64,000 nucleotides of DNA from Rheinheimera pacifica (GCF_900108485.1 NZ_FNXF01000006.1:124001-188000), one strand, 5' to 3'; shown: positions 1 through 10,064, counted from the first letter of the stretch. Program-made: numbers and translations. The notes: a model not told the origin generated them from the sequence alone.

Positions 1-1178
1 ATGCAGGCTGTGATGTTATCGATATCGGTATGACCGGCACAGAAGAAGTGTATTTTGCCACTTTTCATCTGCAGGTAGATGGTGGCATTGAAGTGACCGC
101 CAGCCATAATCCTATTGATTATAACGGCATGAAGCTGGTGCAAAGTGGCGCCCGGCCAATTAGTGGCGACAGTGGTTTGTTTGCTATTCAGCAACTGGCC
201 GAGCAGGGTGAATTTCAGCAAGTGGAAAAAAAGGGCACTTACACCAAACAATCGGTATTGGATGCCTACATTGAACATTTGCTTGGTTATATCGATTTGG
301 CCAATATTAAACCGCTGCGTATTGTTGCCAACTCTGGTAACGGGGCTGCCGGCCATGTGATCGATGCGTTGGAACAAGCTTTTGCCCGGCTAAAGGTACC
401 GGTTAGCTTTATTAAGGTGCATCATCAGCCGGATGCGACTTTTCCAAATGGTATCCCTAACCCGCTGCTGGTAGAAAACCGTGCCGATACCCGTGCTGCG
501 GTGCTGGAGCATAAAGCCGACTTTGGTATTGCCTGGGACGGCGATTTTGACCGCTGCTTCCTGTTTGACGAGCGTGGCCAGTTTATCGAGGGCTACTATA
601 TTGTTGGTTTACTGGCCGAGGCTTTTTTACAAAAGCATGCCGGCGCCAGTGTGATCCACGACCCGCGGTTAACCTGGAATACCATTGACTTGGCTATTCA
701 GGCCGGCGGTAAACCCATACAGTCAAAAACCGGCCACGCCTTTATAAAAGAGCGGATGCGTCTGGAAGATGCTGTATATGGCGGCGAAATGAGTGCGCAC
801 CATTATTTCCGTGATTTCGCTTATTGTGACAGCGGTATGATCCCCTGGTTGTTGGTAGCAGAGCTAATTTGCCTCAAAGCACAGCCGTTATCCCAACTAG
901 TGAATGAACGTATTGCCGCATTTCCGTCGTCAGGCGAAATTAACTTTACGCTTAATGATCCTAAAGCTGCTATTGAGCGGGTACTGCAACATTATATTGC
1001 CGGGGCGCTGGTGGTTGACCGCACCGACGGTATCAGCCTTGAATTTGCCGACTGGCGTTTTAACCTGCGCAGCTCGAATACCGAGCCGGTAGTGCGGCTA
1101 AACGTGGAAAGCCGTGCCGATGTGGCATTGATGAGCTATTACACAGAGCAAATAAGTAATTTGCTGGTGGCATCATGA
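1..1178 (+). CDS. manB: Phosphomannomutase/phosphoglucomutase, CpsG/ManB family (5' end cut by window)
   Basis: Interconverts hexose-6-phosphate and hexose-1-phosphate, most likely mannose, feeding GDP-mannose for the polysaccharide made by the genes that follow. The reading frame is open from base 3, so the start lies outside the window; 391 residues are visible against about 456 in E. coli CpsG. Seen: the phosphoserine loop TASHNP with its Ser codon at 102-104, the metal loop DGDFDR at 537-554, the sugar-binding stretch [13 protein letters not shown], and the phosphate-binding RSSNTEP near the C-terminus. Its stop overlaps the next gene (ATGA), so it is in the exopolysaccharide operon. Mannose rather than glucose specificity is inferred from closeness to CpsG; no partner GDP-mannose pyrophosphorylase is in view and may lie upstream. 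Confidence 0.92.
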   Translation, partial: AGCDVIDIGMTGTEEVYFATFHLQVDGGIEVTASHNPIDYNGMKLVQSGARPISGDSGLFAIQQLAEQGEFQQVEKKGTYTKQSVLDAYIEHLLGYIDLANIKPLRIVANSGNGAAGHVIDALEQAFARLKVPVSFIKVHHQPDATFPNGIPNPLLVENRADTRAAVLEHKADFGIAWDGDFDRCFLFDERGQFIEGYYIVGLLAEAFLQKHAGASVIHDPRLTWNTIDLAIQAGGKPIQSKTGHAFIKERMRLEDAVYGGEMSAHHYFRDFAYCDSGMIPWLLVAELICLKAQPLSQLVNERIAAFPSSGEINFTLNDPKAAIERVLQHYIAGALVVDRTDGISLEFADWRFNLRSSNTEPVVRLNVESRADVALMSYYTEQISNLLVAS

Positions 1179-2299
1179 AGATCCTGATAAATCATTTGTT
1201 GGAGCCGGCAAACCGTATTTCCGGCATCAGCAAGTATTTATTCTCGTTACTGGCCGAATTGCTGAAATCCGAGCAGCACCAGTATGTGCTGCTTACCTCC
1301 TGGTCGGAGGAATGTTTGCCGGTAGCGCTGCGCAATCCGGGGTTAACTGTGGTATCGGTACCCTATATTGAGTCTACGCCACGCAACCTGTTACGCCAGC
1401 TTTGGTTAGTACCGCAGCAGATGAAACAACATCAGGCCGATGCCGAATTTAACTGCAACCCCTTAGGTGGTTTTATCGGCAGCTGGCCCAGGGTTACCGT
1501 AACGCATGATCTGTATTTCAATGTATCACCGGCATCTTACAAGCGGCATCATCGTTTATGGTGGCAGTTGTTTTATCCGCTGACGTGCCGCAGCGCCAGC
1601 AAGATTATCTGTGTATCGCAAAATACCTGTAATGATGTGGCGCGTTACTATCCGCAATTTGCCGATAAAACGGTCGTTATTGGTGAAGGGCCTTGCCTGC
1701 CAATACCGGAAAATATCGACAGTGATGTCCAAAAACGTCAGAGTTTTGGCCTTTTTGTGGCCAATGTCTCGCCAAATAAAGGCGCCGATACTCTGGTAAG
1801 GGCGCTGGGGCTGCTGCGCCATAGCGGGCGCAGTATTGAGGTTAAACATGTGGGCGCCGACACTCAGGGCAATTTTGCCCGCTTTGTTGCTGCAATACCA
1901 CATGGGGCGGCACCGGTTTCACTGGGTTACCTAAGTGATGGCCAGCTTAGTGAGCTATATAGCCGGGCGCGGTTTCTGGCGTTTCCGTCACGTTACGAAG
2001 GCTTTGGTTTACCTGTTGTTGAAGCCCAGGCCCACGGCACGCCAGTGATTGCGGCAGATATTCCGGTACTGCGTGAGGTGGCCGGAGATGGTGCGCTGTT
2101 TTTTGCCCCCGAAGATGGTGCGGCTCTGGCCGAGCATATGTATGCATTGTTGCATGATGATGCGCTATTCAGTGCGCTGTCAGTTAAAGCCCTGCAAAAT
2201 CAGCAGCGTTTTAACTGGCCTAAAGCTGCCCGCCAAACCGAACAGGTATTTGAGCAGCTCGGTTGCGACAGTCTGGCAGCGCAAAGCCAGTTAAACTAA
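1175..2299 (+). CDS. Glycosyltransferase family 4
   Basis: Retaining GT-B glycosyltransferase predicted to add one sugar to the lipid-linked repeat unit at the cytoplasmic face of the inner membrane. The 374-residue protein has an N-terminal acceptor half with the glycine-rich [11 protein letters not shown] stretch and a C-terminal Glycos_transf_1 half from about residue 185. The family EX7E motif lies in [20 protein letters not shown], followed by the usual [11 protein letters not shown] segment. The start ATG overlaps the stop of the phosphomannomutase gene by four bases, which indicates translational coupling. Donor sugar and linkage cannot be read from the sequence. Confidence 0.9.
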   Translation: MKILINHLLEPANRISGISKYLFSLLAELLKSEQHQYVLLTSWSEECLPVALRNPGLTVVSVPYIESTPRNLLRQLWLVPQQMKQHQADAEFNCNPLGGFIGSWPRVTVTHDLYFNVSPASYKRHHRLWWQLFYPLTCRSASKIICVSQNTCNDVARYYPQFADKTVVIGEGPCLPIPENIDSDVQKRQSFGLFVANVSPNKGADTLVRALGLLRHSGRSIEVKHVGADTQGNFARFVAAIPHGAAPVSLGYLSDGQLSELYSRARFLAFPSRYEGFGLPVVEAQAHGTPVIAADIPVLREVAGDGALFFAPEDGAALAEHMYALLHDDALFSALSVKALQNQQRFNWPKAARQTEQVFEQLGCDSLAAQSQLN

Positions 2300-2313
2300 T
2301 TTAAGGTGCAATT

Positions 2314-3537
2314 ATGACTTACAAAACCACTTTTTTTTCCGTGCACCCTATTGACCCTTTTGGCAGCAAAGTAGGGGGTATTGAAACCCATGTACGGCAA
2401 CTATTGAAATACTGCCCGGCCGGTATGCGGCTGATTTTGATTGGTGTAGACGACAGTGGTAAACGTAAACTGGGTGAGCTGATCGAAGTAGAAATGTTTG
2501 GTGGCCGTTTTCTGTTTATGCCAATAATGCATTGTCATCAGGGTGAAGTAAATGCAGCAGCCAAATCACTATTTCAGTCTACGACATTAAGATTCTTCGT
2601 TAATTTTATCCGTTATAGCTCGCGGATTAAGGCGCTGGCAAAAGAGATGCCAAGCAGCTTCGATATCCAGCGTTATGAGTTCGCCTGGTTGTGCCGTTTA
2701 TATGGTTTTGACTATGTGTTAACTACTCATGGCGATGCAAATCCGGATCAGCCAATGGATTCTTTACTCAGCCGTTACTGGTTTTTGCACAAGTTTAATG
2801 AAAAACATGCTGTACGCAGTGCCCGCCATGTGTATTCAGTCAATCAGCAGCAAACTGACCGCATCCGCCGCGACTATCCGGAAGTGGCCACAAAAACCGA
2901 TTTTATGACAGTAAGCGTGGATGATCAGTTGTTTAAACCCACCGTTTACCCGGATTTGCAAGGGCCGTTAAAAATTGCTTTTGTGGGCCGGCTCGACACC
3001 TTTAAACGCCCGGGCATGATGTTTAACGTTATTGCTGAGCTGGCAAAGCGCACTGATAACCAGGTTGAATTTCATTACGTGGGTGCCGCTAAGCCACAGA
3101 GCTTTGCCGAGTTTGCCGCCATAGCACCGCTGACAGTCTGCCACGGCTTTAAAACTTCAGCGAAGGTGGCGCAGCTTTGGCAGGGCTGGCATATGGGCAT
3201 TGTTACCTCGGTATTTGAAGGTATGCCAGTTTATGTGCTTGAAGCATTGTGTGCAGGGCGCCCGGTTTGCTCGGTTAACCTGCCGCAGTTATCACTGGTA
3301 ATAGACAACAATATTAATGGTGTGCTGCTGGAGCAAAACAACGACTCAGCCGAACTGGTACAACAACTGGCGCAGCAGATGCTTGCTACCTGGCAACGTA
3401 TGCGTAATGGCCAGATACAGCCAGAGCAGGTTAATCAAAAGGTTGCACCTTATAAGGCCAGTAATCAGATGAGAGTGTTGTTTGATAAACATGCTCAGTT
3501 GCAAAGCCGCTCAGCAGGGCTGGTTGCTCAAAGCTAA
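2314..3537 (+). CDS. Glycosyltransferase family 4
   Basis: Second GT-B transferase of the locus, 407 residues. The N-terminal GGIETHVRQLL segment is typical of GT4 enzymes; the donor half begins near residue 220 (IAFVGRLDTFKRP) and has the EX7E motif in FEGMPVYVLEALCAGRPV. It lies 14 bp after the first transferase, probably in the same transcript. Only two non-priming transferases are visible here, so either the repeat unit is short or further transferases lie upstream of the window. Substrate unknown. Confidence 0.9.
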   Translation: MTYKTTFFSVHPIDPFGSKVGGIETHVRQLLKYCPAGMRLILIGVDDSGKRKLGELIEVEMFGGRFLFMPIMHCHQGEVNAAAKSLFQSTTLRFFVNFIRYSSRIKALAKEMPSSFDIQRYEFAWLCRLYGFDYVLTTHGDANPDQPMDSLLSRYWFLHKFNEKHAVRSARHVYSVNQQQTDRIRRDYPEVATKTDFMTVSVDDQLFKPTVYPDLQGPLKIAFVGRLDTFKRPGMMFNVIAELAKRTDNQVEFHYVGAAKPQSFAEFAAIAPLTVCHGFKTSAKVAQLWQGWHMGIVTSVFEGMPVYVLEALCAGRPVCSVNLPQLSLVIDNNINGVLLEQNNDSAELVQQLAQQMLATWQRMRNGQIQPEQVNQKVAPYKASNQMRVLFDKHAQLQSRSAGLVAQS

Positions 3538-3576
3538 GCACAAATCCGCTAAATAAACCGTTACAGGAATATTGTT

Positions 3577-4698
3577 ATGTTATCGCGCAGACAGTTTGTA
3601 CAGAGCCTGCTTGGGCTTGGTGTGGTGGCAGCAATGCCAGCCTGCCTGGCAAAGCCTGCAACAACACTGCCAGGCAACAGCACAACAGCAGCGTTACTGC
3701 CAGGTACAGAGGTGACATCGCTCAACCAGATTGCCAGTGCCGCAGGGCGCTTATTTGGTAGCGCCTTTGATATGGCATCAATTAACGATCCGCAGTACGG
3801 CAGTTTGCTTAAACATCATTGCGGTATATTGACCACAGATTATCAGTTTAAATTTGGCACCTTAAGGTGGCGCGAAAGTGAGATCAGTTACAGCAAAACA
3901 GATCAGTTAATGGCCTTTGCCCGTGCAGCAGGCATACCGGTACGGGGCCATACATTGATTTGGAACGAGTGGAACCCGGACTGGCTGAAGCAGGCATCCG
4001 ACAGCCGGGTAGCATATTGGCTCGATCGGCATATTGAAGAGGTGGTTGGCCGCTATGCCGGACAATTTCATTCCTGGGATGTGATAAACGAGCCGATGTG
4101 GCCGGGCCATAACCGCGAATCTGGTTTACGCGCAGGGCCCTGGTTACGCGCAATGGGGCCAGATTACATAAAGCGCGCTTTTGATGTTACTGCGCGTACC
4201 GATCCTGCGGCAAAGCGGGTGCTAAATGAAGCCTGGCTGGATCGCGCCGATCATTGGGGCCGCGGCCTGCGCTCTGCCTTTTTGCCATTGCTGGATAAGC
4301 TGCTTGATCAAGGGACACCTATTGACGCTATTGGCCTGCAGTGCCATCTGGCACCGGGCAACCTGGACATGGACGCATTTTTGCAGTTAGTTGAACAGTT
4401 AAAGCAACGCCAGTTGCCGGTTTATATTACTGAGCTTGATGTGAATGATCAGAGCTTTGTCGATGATGAAACCCAAAGGGATCAGCAGGTTGCCAGTACA
4501 TACCGGGATTTTTTACAGGAAGTCCTGCAAAACCCAATAATAGAAATGGTACAAACCTGGCAATTAAGTGACAAATACTCGTTTTATCAGGGCCGGCAGG
4601 AACGGTTGGTAAGAGTATTACCTTTTGACCGCGATATGCGTGCCAAACCGGCGTATCAGGCGCTGGCAACAACGCTGGCTATACCGCGCCATGGCTGA
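3577..4698 (+). CDS. Tat-exported GH10-family glycoside hydrolase with altered glycone subsite
   Basis: 373 residues. The N-terminus MLSRRQFVQS followed by a hydrophobic run is a twin-arginine signal, with likely cleavage near ACLA-KP, so the enzyme should act in the periplasm. The GH10 barrel is recognisable: RGHTLIWNEWNPDWL, the acid/base WDVINEP (Glu172) and the nucleophile ITELDVN (Glu286). Two conserved substrate-contact motifs are changed: the usual TPENxMK reads TTDYQFK (87-92), and the usual W-H-x-Q reads WNEW (His replaced by Asn130). The gene sits inside an exopolysaccharide operon rather than next to xylan genes. I infer trimming or release of the nascent polymer rather than xylan digestion. 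Family assignment is solid; substrate is open. Confidence 0.85.
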   Translation: MLSRRQFVQSLLGLGVVAAMPACLAKPATTLPGNSTTAALLPGTEVTSLNQIASAAGRLFGSAFDMASINDPQYGSLLKHHCGILTTDYQFKFGTLRWRESEISYSKTDQLMAFARAAGIPVRGHTLIWNEWNPDWLKQASDSRVAYWLDRHIEEVVGRYAGQFHSWDVINEPMWPGHNRESGLRAGPWLRAMGPDYIKRAFDVTARTDPAAKRVLNEAWLDRADHWGRGLRSAFLPLLDKLLDQGTPIDAIGLQCHLAPGNLDMDAFLQLVEQLKQRQLPVYITELDVNDQSFVDDETQRDQQVASTYRDFLQEVLQNPIIEMVQTWQLSDKYSFYQGRQERLVRVLPFDRDMRAKPAYQALATTLAIPRHG

Positions 4699-5740
4699 AA
4701 TGCTCGCTAAACCTTTGCCAAAGCCGCATTATCCACATATCGCCCTGGCCAGGGGGCTTAGTATAGTGCTGGTTGCCTTTGGCCACAGTGCACTGGCAGA
4801 TATGCATGCCGCAACAGATGCGTTGGGTGTGGTCAGAATGCCGTTTTTCTTTTTGCTGGCCGGGCTGTTTTTCAGCTCGCAGCCTAATATCTTGCACTAC
4901 AGCAGACAAAAAAGTATTGCGCTTTTAACGCCGTATTTTTTTGTTTTAACGGCTATAGGTATTAAGCAGTGGCTGTCGGGAGGCGATTTTGCTGCCTATA
5001 TGGCCGGTGTACTGTACGGCAACGGCCAAACCATTGCCTGGACACCGCTATGGTTTTTACCGCATTTGTTTTTACTCTATACCTCGGCGGCACTGTTGTT
5101 GCGCCCCGGCGGCTTTACTGCGTTAAAACGCACTCAGCAGTTTAGTCTTGTTTTGGTGTGGCTGGTACTCTCAGGCGTGGTGCTGGGCTACTTTCAGCCG
5201 CAGTTTTCGCAATCAACATCGTTGCTGTTACGCAGTGGCCTGCCGTGGGGCGCGGATTTTTTACCGCTGTCGCTGGGCTATTTTACGCTGGGGTATTTGC
5301 TGAAACAGCAGTTTACCCAGGCTCGTTTTAGCCCGTTACTGCTGCTAATGCTGACGGGGTTATTTGCAGTATTGGTATTTGCCTTCAGCGCAGCTGTCGA
5401 TTTTAATTTGCGTTTATATACGCCGCCGCTTTGGTTGCCATTTATTATAGTTACCGGCTGCTTTATGTTGCTGCAGTGGTCTTTACTGTTTAGCAAGCTG
5501 CCACTGCTAAGCGATGCTTTTATTCTGTGCGGCCGTTACAGCCTGTATATTCTGATCTTTCATGTGTTTTTGCAGCAAGTGTTGCAACGTCTGGCAGGTT
5601 CGGGCGGGGTATTATTACAGCTGGCAATTTTGCTCGGCAGCATAGTGTTGTCGATTGCTGCGGGCTGGTTTATCCGTCGGGTAGTGTTATTGCGCTACTG
5701 TTTTGAACCCGGTGTCGTTCGTGTTAAGGCTGCCAGATAA
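4691..5740 (+). CDS. Acyltransferase family 3 membrane protein
   Basis: 349-residue polytopic protein with about ten membrane segments, of the family that transfers acetyl or other acyl groups to surface polysaccharides. Seen: the N-terminal LARGLSIVLVAFGHSAL segment, whose Arg and His match the family's catalytic region, then MPFFFLLAGLFF. I chose the ATG at 4691, which overlaps the end of the GH10 gene by eight bases; an in-frame start at 4625 would overlap it by 74 bases. Inferred role: O-acylation of the exopolysaccharide repeat unit. OpgC-like glucan modification is an alternative but less likely in this setting. Confidence 0.83.
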   Translation: MAEMLAKPLPKPHYPHIALARGLSIVLVAFGHSALADMHAATDALGVVRMPFFFLLAGLFFSSQPNILHYSRQKSIALLTPYFFVLTAIGIKQWLSGGDFAAYMAGVLYGNGQTIAWTPLWFLPHLFLLYTSAALLLRPGGFTALKRTQQFSLVLVWLVLSGVVLGYFQPQFSQSTSLLLRSGLPWGADFLPLSLGYFTLGYLLKQQFTQARFSPLLLLMLTGLFAVLVFAFSAAVDFNLRLYTPPLWLPFIIVTGCFMLLQWSLLFSKLPLLSDAFILCGRYSLYILIFHVFLQQVLQRLAGSGGVLLQLAILLGSIVLSIAAGWFIRRVVLLRYCFEPGVVRVKAAR

Positions 5741-7176
5741 TGTTGTTGTCTAATACGCTTAAATATTTACCCTCCCAGGTGCTGGCGCCGCTGTCGCAAT
5801 TTCTGTCCATTATTTTGTGGACGTACTTTGGTGATGAAAAGCTAATTGGTTATATCACGTTAATCACAGCGTTTCAGGAGCTGGCGATGGCGATGTTTGT
5901 CAATTGGTGGATGCACTACGCCATGCGCGAGTACGGCACTTTTAAACAACAGAATAATCTGCCGGCATTCTGGCAAAGTTCGCGCAGTGTTATCGCTATT
6001 TCGTCTGTACTGATGGTTATTGCCGCGCTGATAAATCTGCTGCTATTTATTGACCAGGCTGCCAGTTTAACAACCTGTATATTAGTGGCGCTTTATGCCA
6101 TGTTCAGGGCCAGCAATAATTTTAACGCTGCTATTGCGTCGCTGGAGCAGCAAATAGTGCGCTATTCCATTCTTACCACTGTGGGGCCTTTTGTCGGGCT
6201 TTTTATTGGTGTAGCTTTGTTGCAGCAATTTGGTGCTGATCCAATTTATCCGCTGCTGGGTTATGTGCTGGGCGAAATGCTGGCCAGTATTCTGGCATAC
6301 CGGCGCAGCAGTGCGAGCTGGCGGCATTGGTCTGTTAACCGCAGCACTGTGCTGCAGGCGTTGCACTATGGTTTTCCGATGATAGGTTCGGCCTTGTTTG
6401 CCTGGCTTATTCTGCAATACCCACGTTATTTTATTGCCAGCAGCATGAGCCTGGAACAAGCCGGCCTGTATGCGGTCGGCGTTGGTCTTGGCCTGCGTAT
6501 TGCTTCGTTGATCACCATGATGGTGACTCCCGCTGCGTTACCCTTATTGTTTAAACTGGTACATGAAAAAGGAGAGCCGGCAGCTGTGGCGCAGCTGCAG
6601 CAAAACCTGCTGTTGTTGCTGTTGGTGTTGTTACCGGGCTTAGTGGGCTTATATGCAGTAATGCCGGTGCTTATTCCGCTGTTGGTGGAACAGCGGTTTG
6701 TTGATGCAGCCTTACTGGTTATGCCATGGGCATTGCTGGCCGGGGGTATTGAGGCGATTAAAAACGGTTATTTAAACCATTACTTTTTTATTCGCAAACG
6801 CACCGGTGCCATTTTGGGCTACGATGCGGCTATGGCGTTGACCGCTGTAGTGCTAAGTTACTTTCTGGTCAGCGCTATGGGTATTAAAGGCGGCGCTATG
6901 GCCAGTACAATGGCGTTAGCACTGGGTATTACTGTTATTGGCTTGTGGCTGCTGCTCACTAAACGTGTAACGCTGCCTTACCTGAGTATTATAAAAATGC
7001 TGCTGGCGGTAGGCGTGATGTATCTGCTGGTACAAAAAGTGGATGCAGCGCAGCCTTTAACGTCACTATTGCTGAAAATTGGCGTCGGAGCTTTATCCTA
7101 TATTGCCGTGATGTTGTTGTTGTTTCGTGCTGACGTGGCCGGGTTTATCCGCCAGCGTCAGTCAGGAGCCGGTTAA
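5740..7176 (+). CDS. Polysaccharide flippase (Wzx-like, MOP superfamily)
   Basis: 478-residue integral membrane protein with roughly twelve to fourteen hydrophobic segments spread over its whole length, as expected for lipid-linked oligosaccharide flippases. No short catalytic signature exists for this family; the call rests on topology, length, weak family-like stretches such as LKYLPSQVLAPLSQFLSI, and position between the transferases and a polymerase-like gene. Its ATG shares one base with the stop of the acyltransferase gene (TAATG). Predicted to move undecaprenyl-pyrophosphate-linked repeat units to the periplasmic face. Confidence 0.8.
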   Translation: MLLSNTLKYLPSQVLAPLSQFLSIILWTYFGDEKLIGYITLITAFQELAMAMFVNWWMHYAMREYGTFKQQNNLPAFWQSSRSVIAISSVLMVIAALINLLLFIDQAASLTTCILVALYAMFRASNNFNAAIASLEQQIVRYSILTTVGPFVGLFIGVALLQQFGADPIYPLLGYVLGEMLASILAYRRSSASWRHWSVNRSTVLQALHYGFPMIGSALFAWLILQYPRYFIASSMSLEQAGLYAVGVGLGLRIASLITMMVTPAALPLLFKLVHEKGEPAAVAQLQQNLLLLLLVLLPGLVGLYAVMPVLIPLLVEQRFVDAALLVMPWALLAGGIEAIKNGYLNHYFFIRKRTGAILGYDAAMALTAVVLSYFLVSAMGIKGGAMASTMALALGITVIGLWLLLTKRVTLPYLSIIKMLLAVGVMYLLVQKVDAAQPLTSLLLKIGVGALSYIAVMLLLFRADVAGFIRQRQSGAG

Positions 7177-7178
7177 CT

Positions 7179-8444
7179 ATGCAAAGGCAAATGCCGGCAC
7201 TGAGTTTTATGCTGCTGTTGCTTGCAATAGTGGCGCTGTTTAGTTTGTCGGGCAATGTATTGTATCAGGCCGGTATCTTTTATGATTCGCCGGGTGGCAA
7301 TCCGTTGCACAAAATTCACCCGTCGTTTTATCTGCTGTTATTGTCGCTGGCCAGCTGGACGCTGTATCAGGGCGGGGTGGCGCAACTGTATTATTTGTTT
7401 ACTGTACGCAGCCACTTTCTGCTTTTTGGCGCGGCATTGTGTTTATTACTGCACGATGTGTTGCTGGGACGGCCCCTATCGTCGGCTATTGTAAGTTATG
7501 TCAGCGCTGCGTTATTTGTTTTACTGCTAAAGGCGCTTAGCCCGGGCCGGCTGCTGCAACTGAGATCGTGGTTATTGCTGTTGTTGTCGGCCAATGCCCT
7601 GGTAGGCATGTATGAATATGCCGGTGGTGGTTTAATTGCACCTCTGGTGCTGACTGATGCTGCCAGCGGTGAGGTGATTGACACCTCAGAGTGGGGGCAA
7701 ATCCGCTCCGCCGGCTTGCTTGGTCATCCGTTAATCAGCACTATGTTAAGTGGCTTTTATCTGGTGTGTTATGTTACCAGAGCACTGTTTGCCAGAGTGA
7801 GTTTAGCTGAGAGTGCAACGGCTTTGCTGTTATTAACTGCGTTGCCGTTATTTGGCGGGCGTGGCTCTATTCTGGCGGCGGTAATAGTTATTTTGCTATT
7901 GCTCATCCTCAAAGCTGTGCAAAGTATGCAGCGGCGCATGCTGACCCAGCGGGCGTTGTTGTATTTGTTGTCATCGTTATTGTTACTGCCGTTACTGTTT
8001 TATCTGGCGTACAGCATTGGTTTACTTGAACCGGTGCTTAGCCGGCTCGAAGATGATCAGGGCAGTGCATCCACCCGGTTGATTGCGATTGAGTTAATGC
8101 TGGATACGTCCTGGCTGAACCTGCTGCTGGGGGATATTGATCGCAGTTTGTCGGGTAAAGTGCTGCTGTTTGGCTCGCGCTATGGCATTGAAATAGGCTG
8201 GATTGCGTTACTGCTTACTTATGGCGCAGTGCTATCGGCGTTGTTACTGTATGCAGTATATTATTGCCTGCAGCAGTTATATCAGCGCTTGTCGCCGTTA
8301 TTACTGTTTCCATGGCTATATGCTTTTATCGCCTGGAGCTCTGGCACCGGTATATCAGGCAAAACCATTATGCTCAGTGCTGCCCTGATCATGACAGTGT
8401 TGCTATTTTGTGATCTGAGCAGCAAAACACCTGCCAAAAGTTGA
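7179..8444 (+). CDS. O-antigen ligase/polymerase-like membrane protein (Wzy-type)
   Basis: 421-residue protein made almost entirely of leucine-rich membrane segments, with one longer soluble loop around residues 285-330 (SRLEDDQGSASTRLIAIEL). That layout and the gene's place two bases after the flippase gene suit a Wzy polymerase that joins repeat units in the periplasm. The GGRGS segment (about 227-231) resembles arginine-containing motifs in O-antigen polymerase/ligase family loops. Sequence signatures of Wzy proteins are weak, so a role as ligase or another EPS membrane protein cannot be excluded. Confidence 0.72.
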   Translation: MQRQMPALSFMLLLLAIVALFSLSGNVLYQAGIFYDSPGGNPLHKIHPSFYLLLLSLASWTLYQGGVAQLYYLFTVRSHFLLFGAALCLLLHDVLLGRPLSSAIVSYVSAALFVLLLKALSPGRLLQLRSWLLLLLSANALVGMYEYAGGGLIAPLVLTDAASGEVIDTSEWGQIRSAGLLGHPLISTMLSGFYLVCYVTRALFARVSLAESATALLLLTALPLFGGRGSILAAVIVILLLLILKAVQSMQRRMLTQRALLYLLSSLLLLPLLFYLAYSIGLLEPVLSRLEDDQGSASTRLIAIELMLDTSWLNLLLGDIDRSLSGKVLLFGSRYGIEIGWIALLLTYGAVLSALLLYAVYYCLQQLYQRLSPLLLFPWLYAFIAWSSGTGISGKTIMLSAALIMTVLLFCDLSSKTPAKS

Positions 8445-8655
8445 ACTAATAGCATGCCGTGACTGAATGAAAAGTGAACCAATCTATTAATAAAGTATTA
8501 ATTACGGGTGAATTTTTCTAACTTAACGGGTTATAAATGTTCGTTTGTAACAGGCAACACAGACGCAGTAGTTTAGTAAGAATAGCAAAGTGAATAGCCA
8601 GCCGTACCGGCTTGTGACTTTTGCTTTCTACAACAGCGAATGCGGAGCACCAGAG
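8445..8655 (+). other. 211-bp gap dividing the exopolysaccharide locus
   Basis: The only sizeable non-coding gap in the locus. It is AT-rich around 8480-8550 and has a TATAAA hexamer at 8532-8537, but no good -35 at standard spacing. The GC-poor sequence and the change from polymer-assembly to export genes suggest a promoter here, but I cannot place it firmly. No terminator hairpin with a T-run is visible. Confidence 0.35.
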
Positions 8656-10053
8656 ATGACTAATTCAATCTTACGTTATGAGCAACCAGGCTCATCAGTG
8701 GTATACCGTTTTATTGATCTGATGATTTTGTGCGGCGTGTTTCTCGCCAGTATGCATCTGTACGGTGTACCTCTTGATAAAGACTATTTGATATTGCTCA
8801 GCGTTTCGCTGGCAATATATTCCTACCTGGCCGAATCAGTGCAGCTTTACCGCTCGTGGCGGGCGGGCAGGTTTTCCCACATGCTGATGCATGTTGCCAC
8901 TATTCACACTGTGTCATTCTTATTAATTGTCGCCGGTTTGTTTTTGTTAAAAGAAGCCGAGAGCTTTTCGCGTCTGGCCTTAGTGAGCTGGTACCTCGGT
9001 GGCTTAATGGTGCTGGTGTTATGGCGGGTATCGGCCCGGGCAATAAAAACCTGGCGCCGTAAACGTGGTTTAAGCCTGCAGCAGGTGGCCATTATAGGGT
9101 TAACCCCGTCTGGGTTAGCACTGCATAACGAAATCGAACAACACTTTGAACTGGGTTTTAACTGTATCGGCTTTTTTGATGATCGTCCGCCAGAGCGTGT
9201 GGATGACCTGCCAACAGAGTCGCTGCTGGGCAGCGTGGAAGATGCAGTAGAAATGGCCCGCGCCGGCAAACTGGTAAAAATTTATATCTGTTTACCTATG
9301 ATGGCCGAAAAACGCATTGCAGACATTATCAGCCGTTTGGGAGACACCACTTCTGATGTGTTGATAGTACCGGATTTCTTGTTTAAAAACCTGATGCATG
9401 CCCGTATTGGTAATGTCGGCAGCATTGATACTATCAGTGTGTTTGAGTCACCTATGTTTGGTTTTCAGAGCTTTTACAAGCGTAGTTTCGATATACTGTT
9501 CAGCGGCACTGTGCTGTTACTTATTTCGCCGCTGCTGCTGATGATTGCCGCAGCCATTAAGCTCACGTCCAAAGGGCCGGTATTGTTTCGTCAGGATCGT
9601 TATGGCCTGGACGGTAAGAGAATTGGTGTATATAAATTCCGCTCGATGAAAGTGATGGAAAATGGCGGCGCAGTAACGCAGGCCAAACGCAATGATAGCC
9701 GTGTGACTGCTGTAGGTGCCTTTTTACGTCGTACTTCGCTGGATGAGCTACCGCAGTTTTTCAACGTACTGCTGGGAGAAATGTCGGTTGTCGGGCCAAG
9801 ACCTCATGCGGTGGCGCACAATGAAGAGTACCGCAAGCAGGTAGCTTATTACATGTTACGCCACAAAGTGCGTCCTGGTATTACCGGTTGGGCACAGATC
9901 AACGGCTGGCGCGGCGAAACCGACACACTGGAAAAAATGGAAATGCGGGTAAAATACGATCTGGATTACATTCGCAACTGGTCATTGTTTTTTGATGTGC
10001 GGATTGTGTTTAAGACGGTATTTAAAGGCTTTGTTGATAAAAATGCGTACTAA
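8656..10053 (+). CDS. Undecaprenyl-phosphate sugar phosphotransferase (WcaJ/EpsE-like priming enzyme)
   Basis: Starts repeat-unit synthesis by moving a sugar phosphate, usually glucose-1-phosphate, onto undecaprenyl phosphate. The 465-residue protein has four to five N-terminal membrane segments, a nucleotide-binding-like middle domain (VAIIGLTPSG, then GFFDDRPPE), and a C-terminal bacterial sugar transferase domain from about residue 280. Motifs seen: KRSFDILFSG, GPVLFRQDRYG, YKFRSMK, TSLDELPQFFNVL and VGPRPHA. I chose ATG 8656, which has GGAG eight bases upstream, over an in-frame GTG at 8590 that lacks a good ribosome site and adds an unlikely N-terminus. It follows a 211-bp gap and may head a second transcript of the locus. 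Confidence 0.93.
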   Translation: MTNSILRYEQPGSSVVYRFIDLMILCGVFLASMHLYGVPLDKDYLILLSVSLAIYSYLAESVQLYRSWRAGRFSHMLMHVATIHTVSFLLIVAGLFLLKEAESFSRLALVSWYLGGLMVLVLWRVSARAIKTWRRKRGLSLQQVAIIGLTPSGLALHNEIEQHFELGFNCIGFFDDRPPERVDDLPTESLLGSVEDAVEMARAGKLVKIYICLPMMAEKRIADIISRLGDTTSDVLIVPDFLFKNLMHARIGNVGSIDTISVFESPMFGFQSFYKRSFDILFSGTVLLLISPLLLMIAAAIKLTSKGPVLFRQDRYGLDGKRIGVYKFRSMKVMENGGAVTQAKRNDSRVTAVGAFLRRTSLDELPQFFNVLLGEMSVVGPRPHAVAHNEEYRKQVAYYMLRHKVRPGITGWAQINGWRGETDTLEKMEMRVKYDLDYIRNWSLFFDVRIVFKTVFKGFVDKNAY

Positions 10054-10064
10054 CAGGAAGACAG

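Noticed and set aside
1556-1903. Open frame on the minus strand within the first glycosyltransferase gene
   Set aside because: It lies wholly opposite a well-supported gene and has no recognisable protein features. The same holds for the many other opposite-strand frames in this high-coding window.
6600-6640. Leucine-coding CTG/TTG run in the flippase gene as a simple-sequence phase-variation tract
   Set aside because: The repeat is irregular, mixes CTG, TTG and GTG codons and is explained by a hydrophobic helix.
8590-8655. GTG start adding 22 residues to the priming transferase
   Set aside because: No ribosome site near the GTG, and the added residues do not resemble the usual N-terminus; ATG 8656 has GGAG at good spacing.
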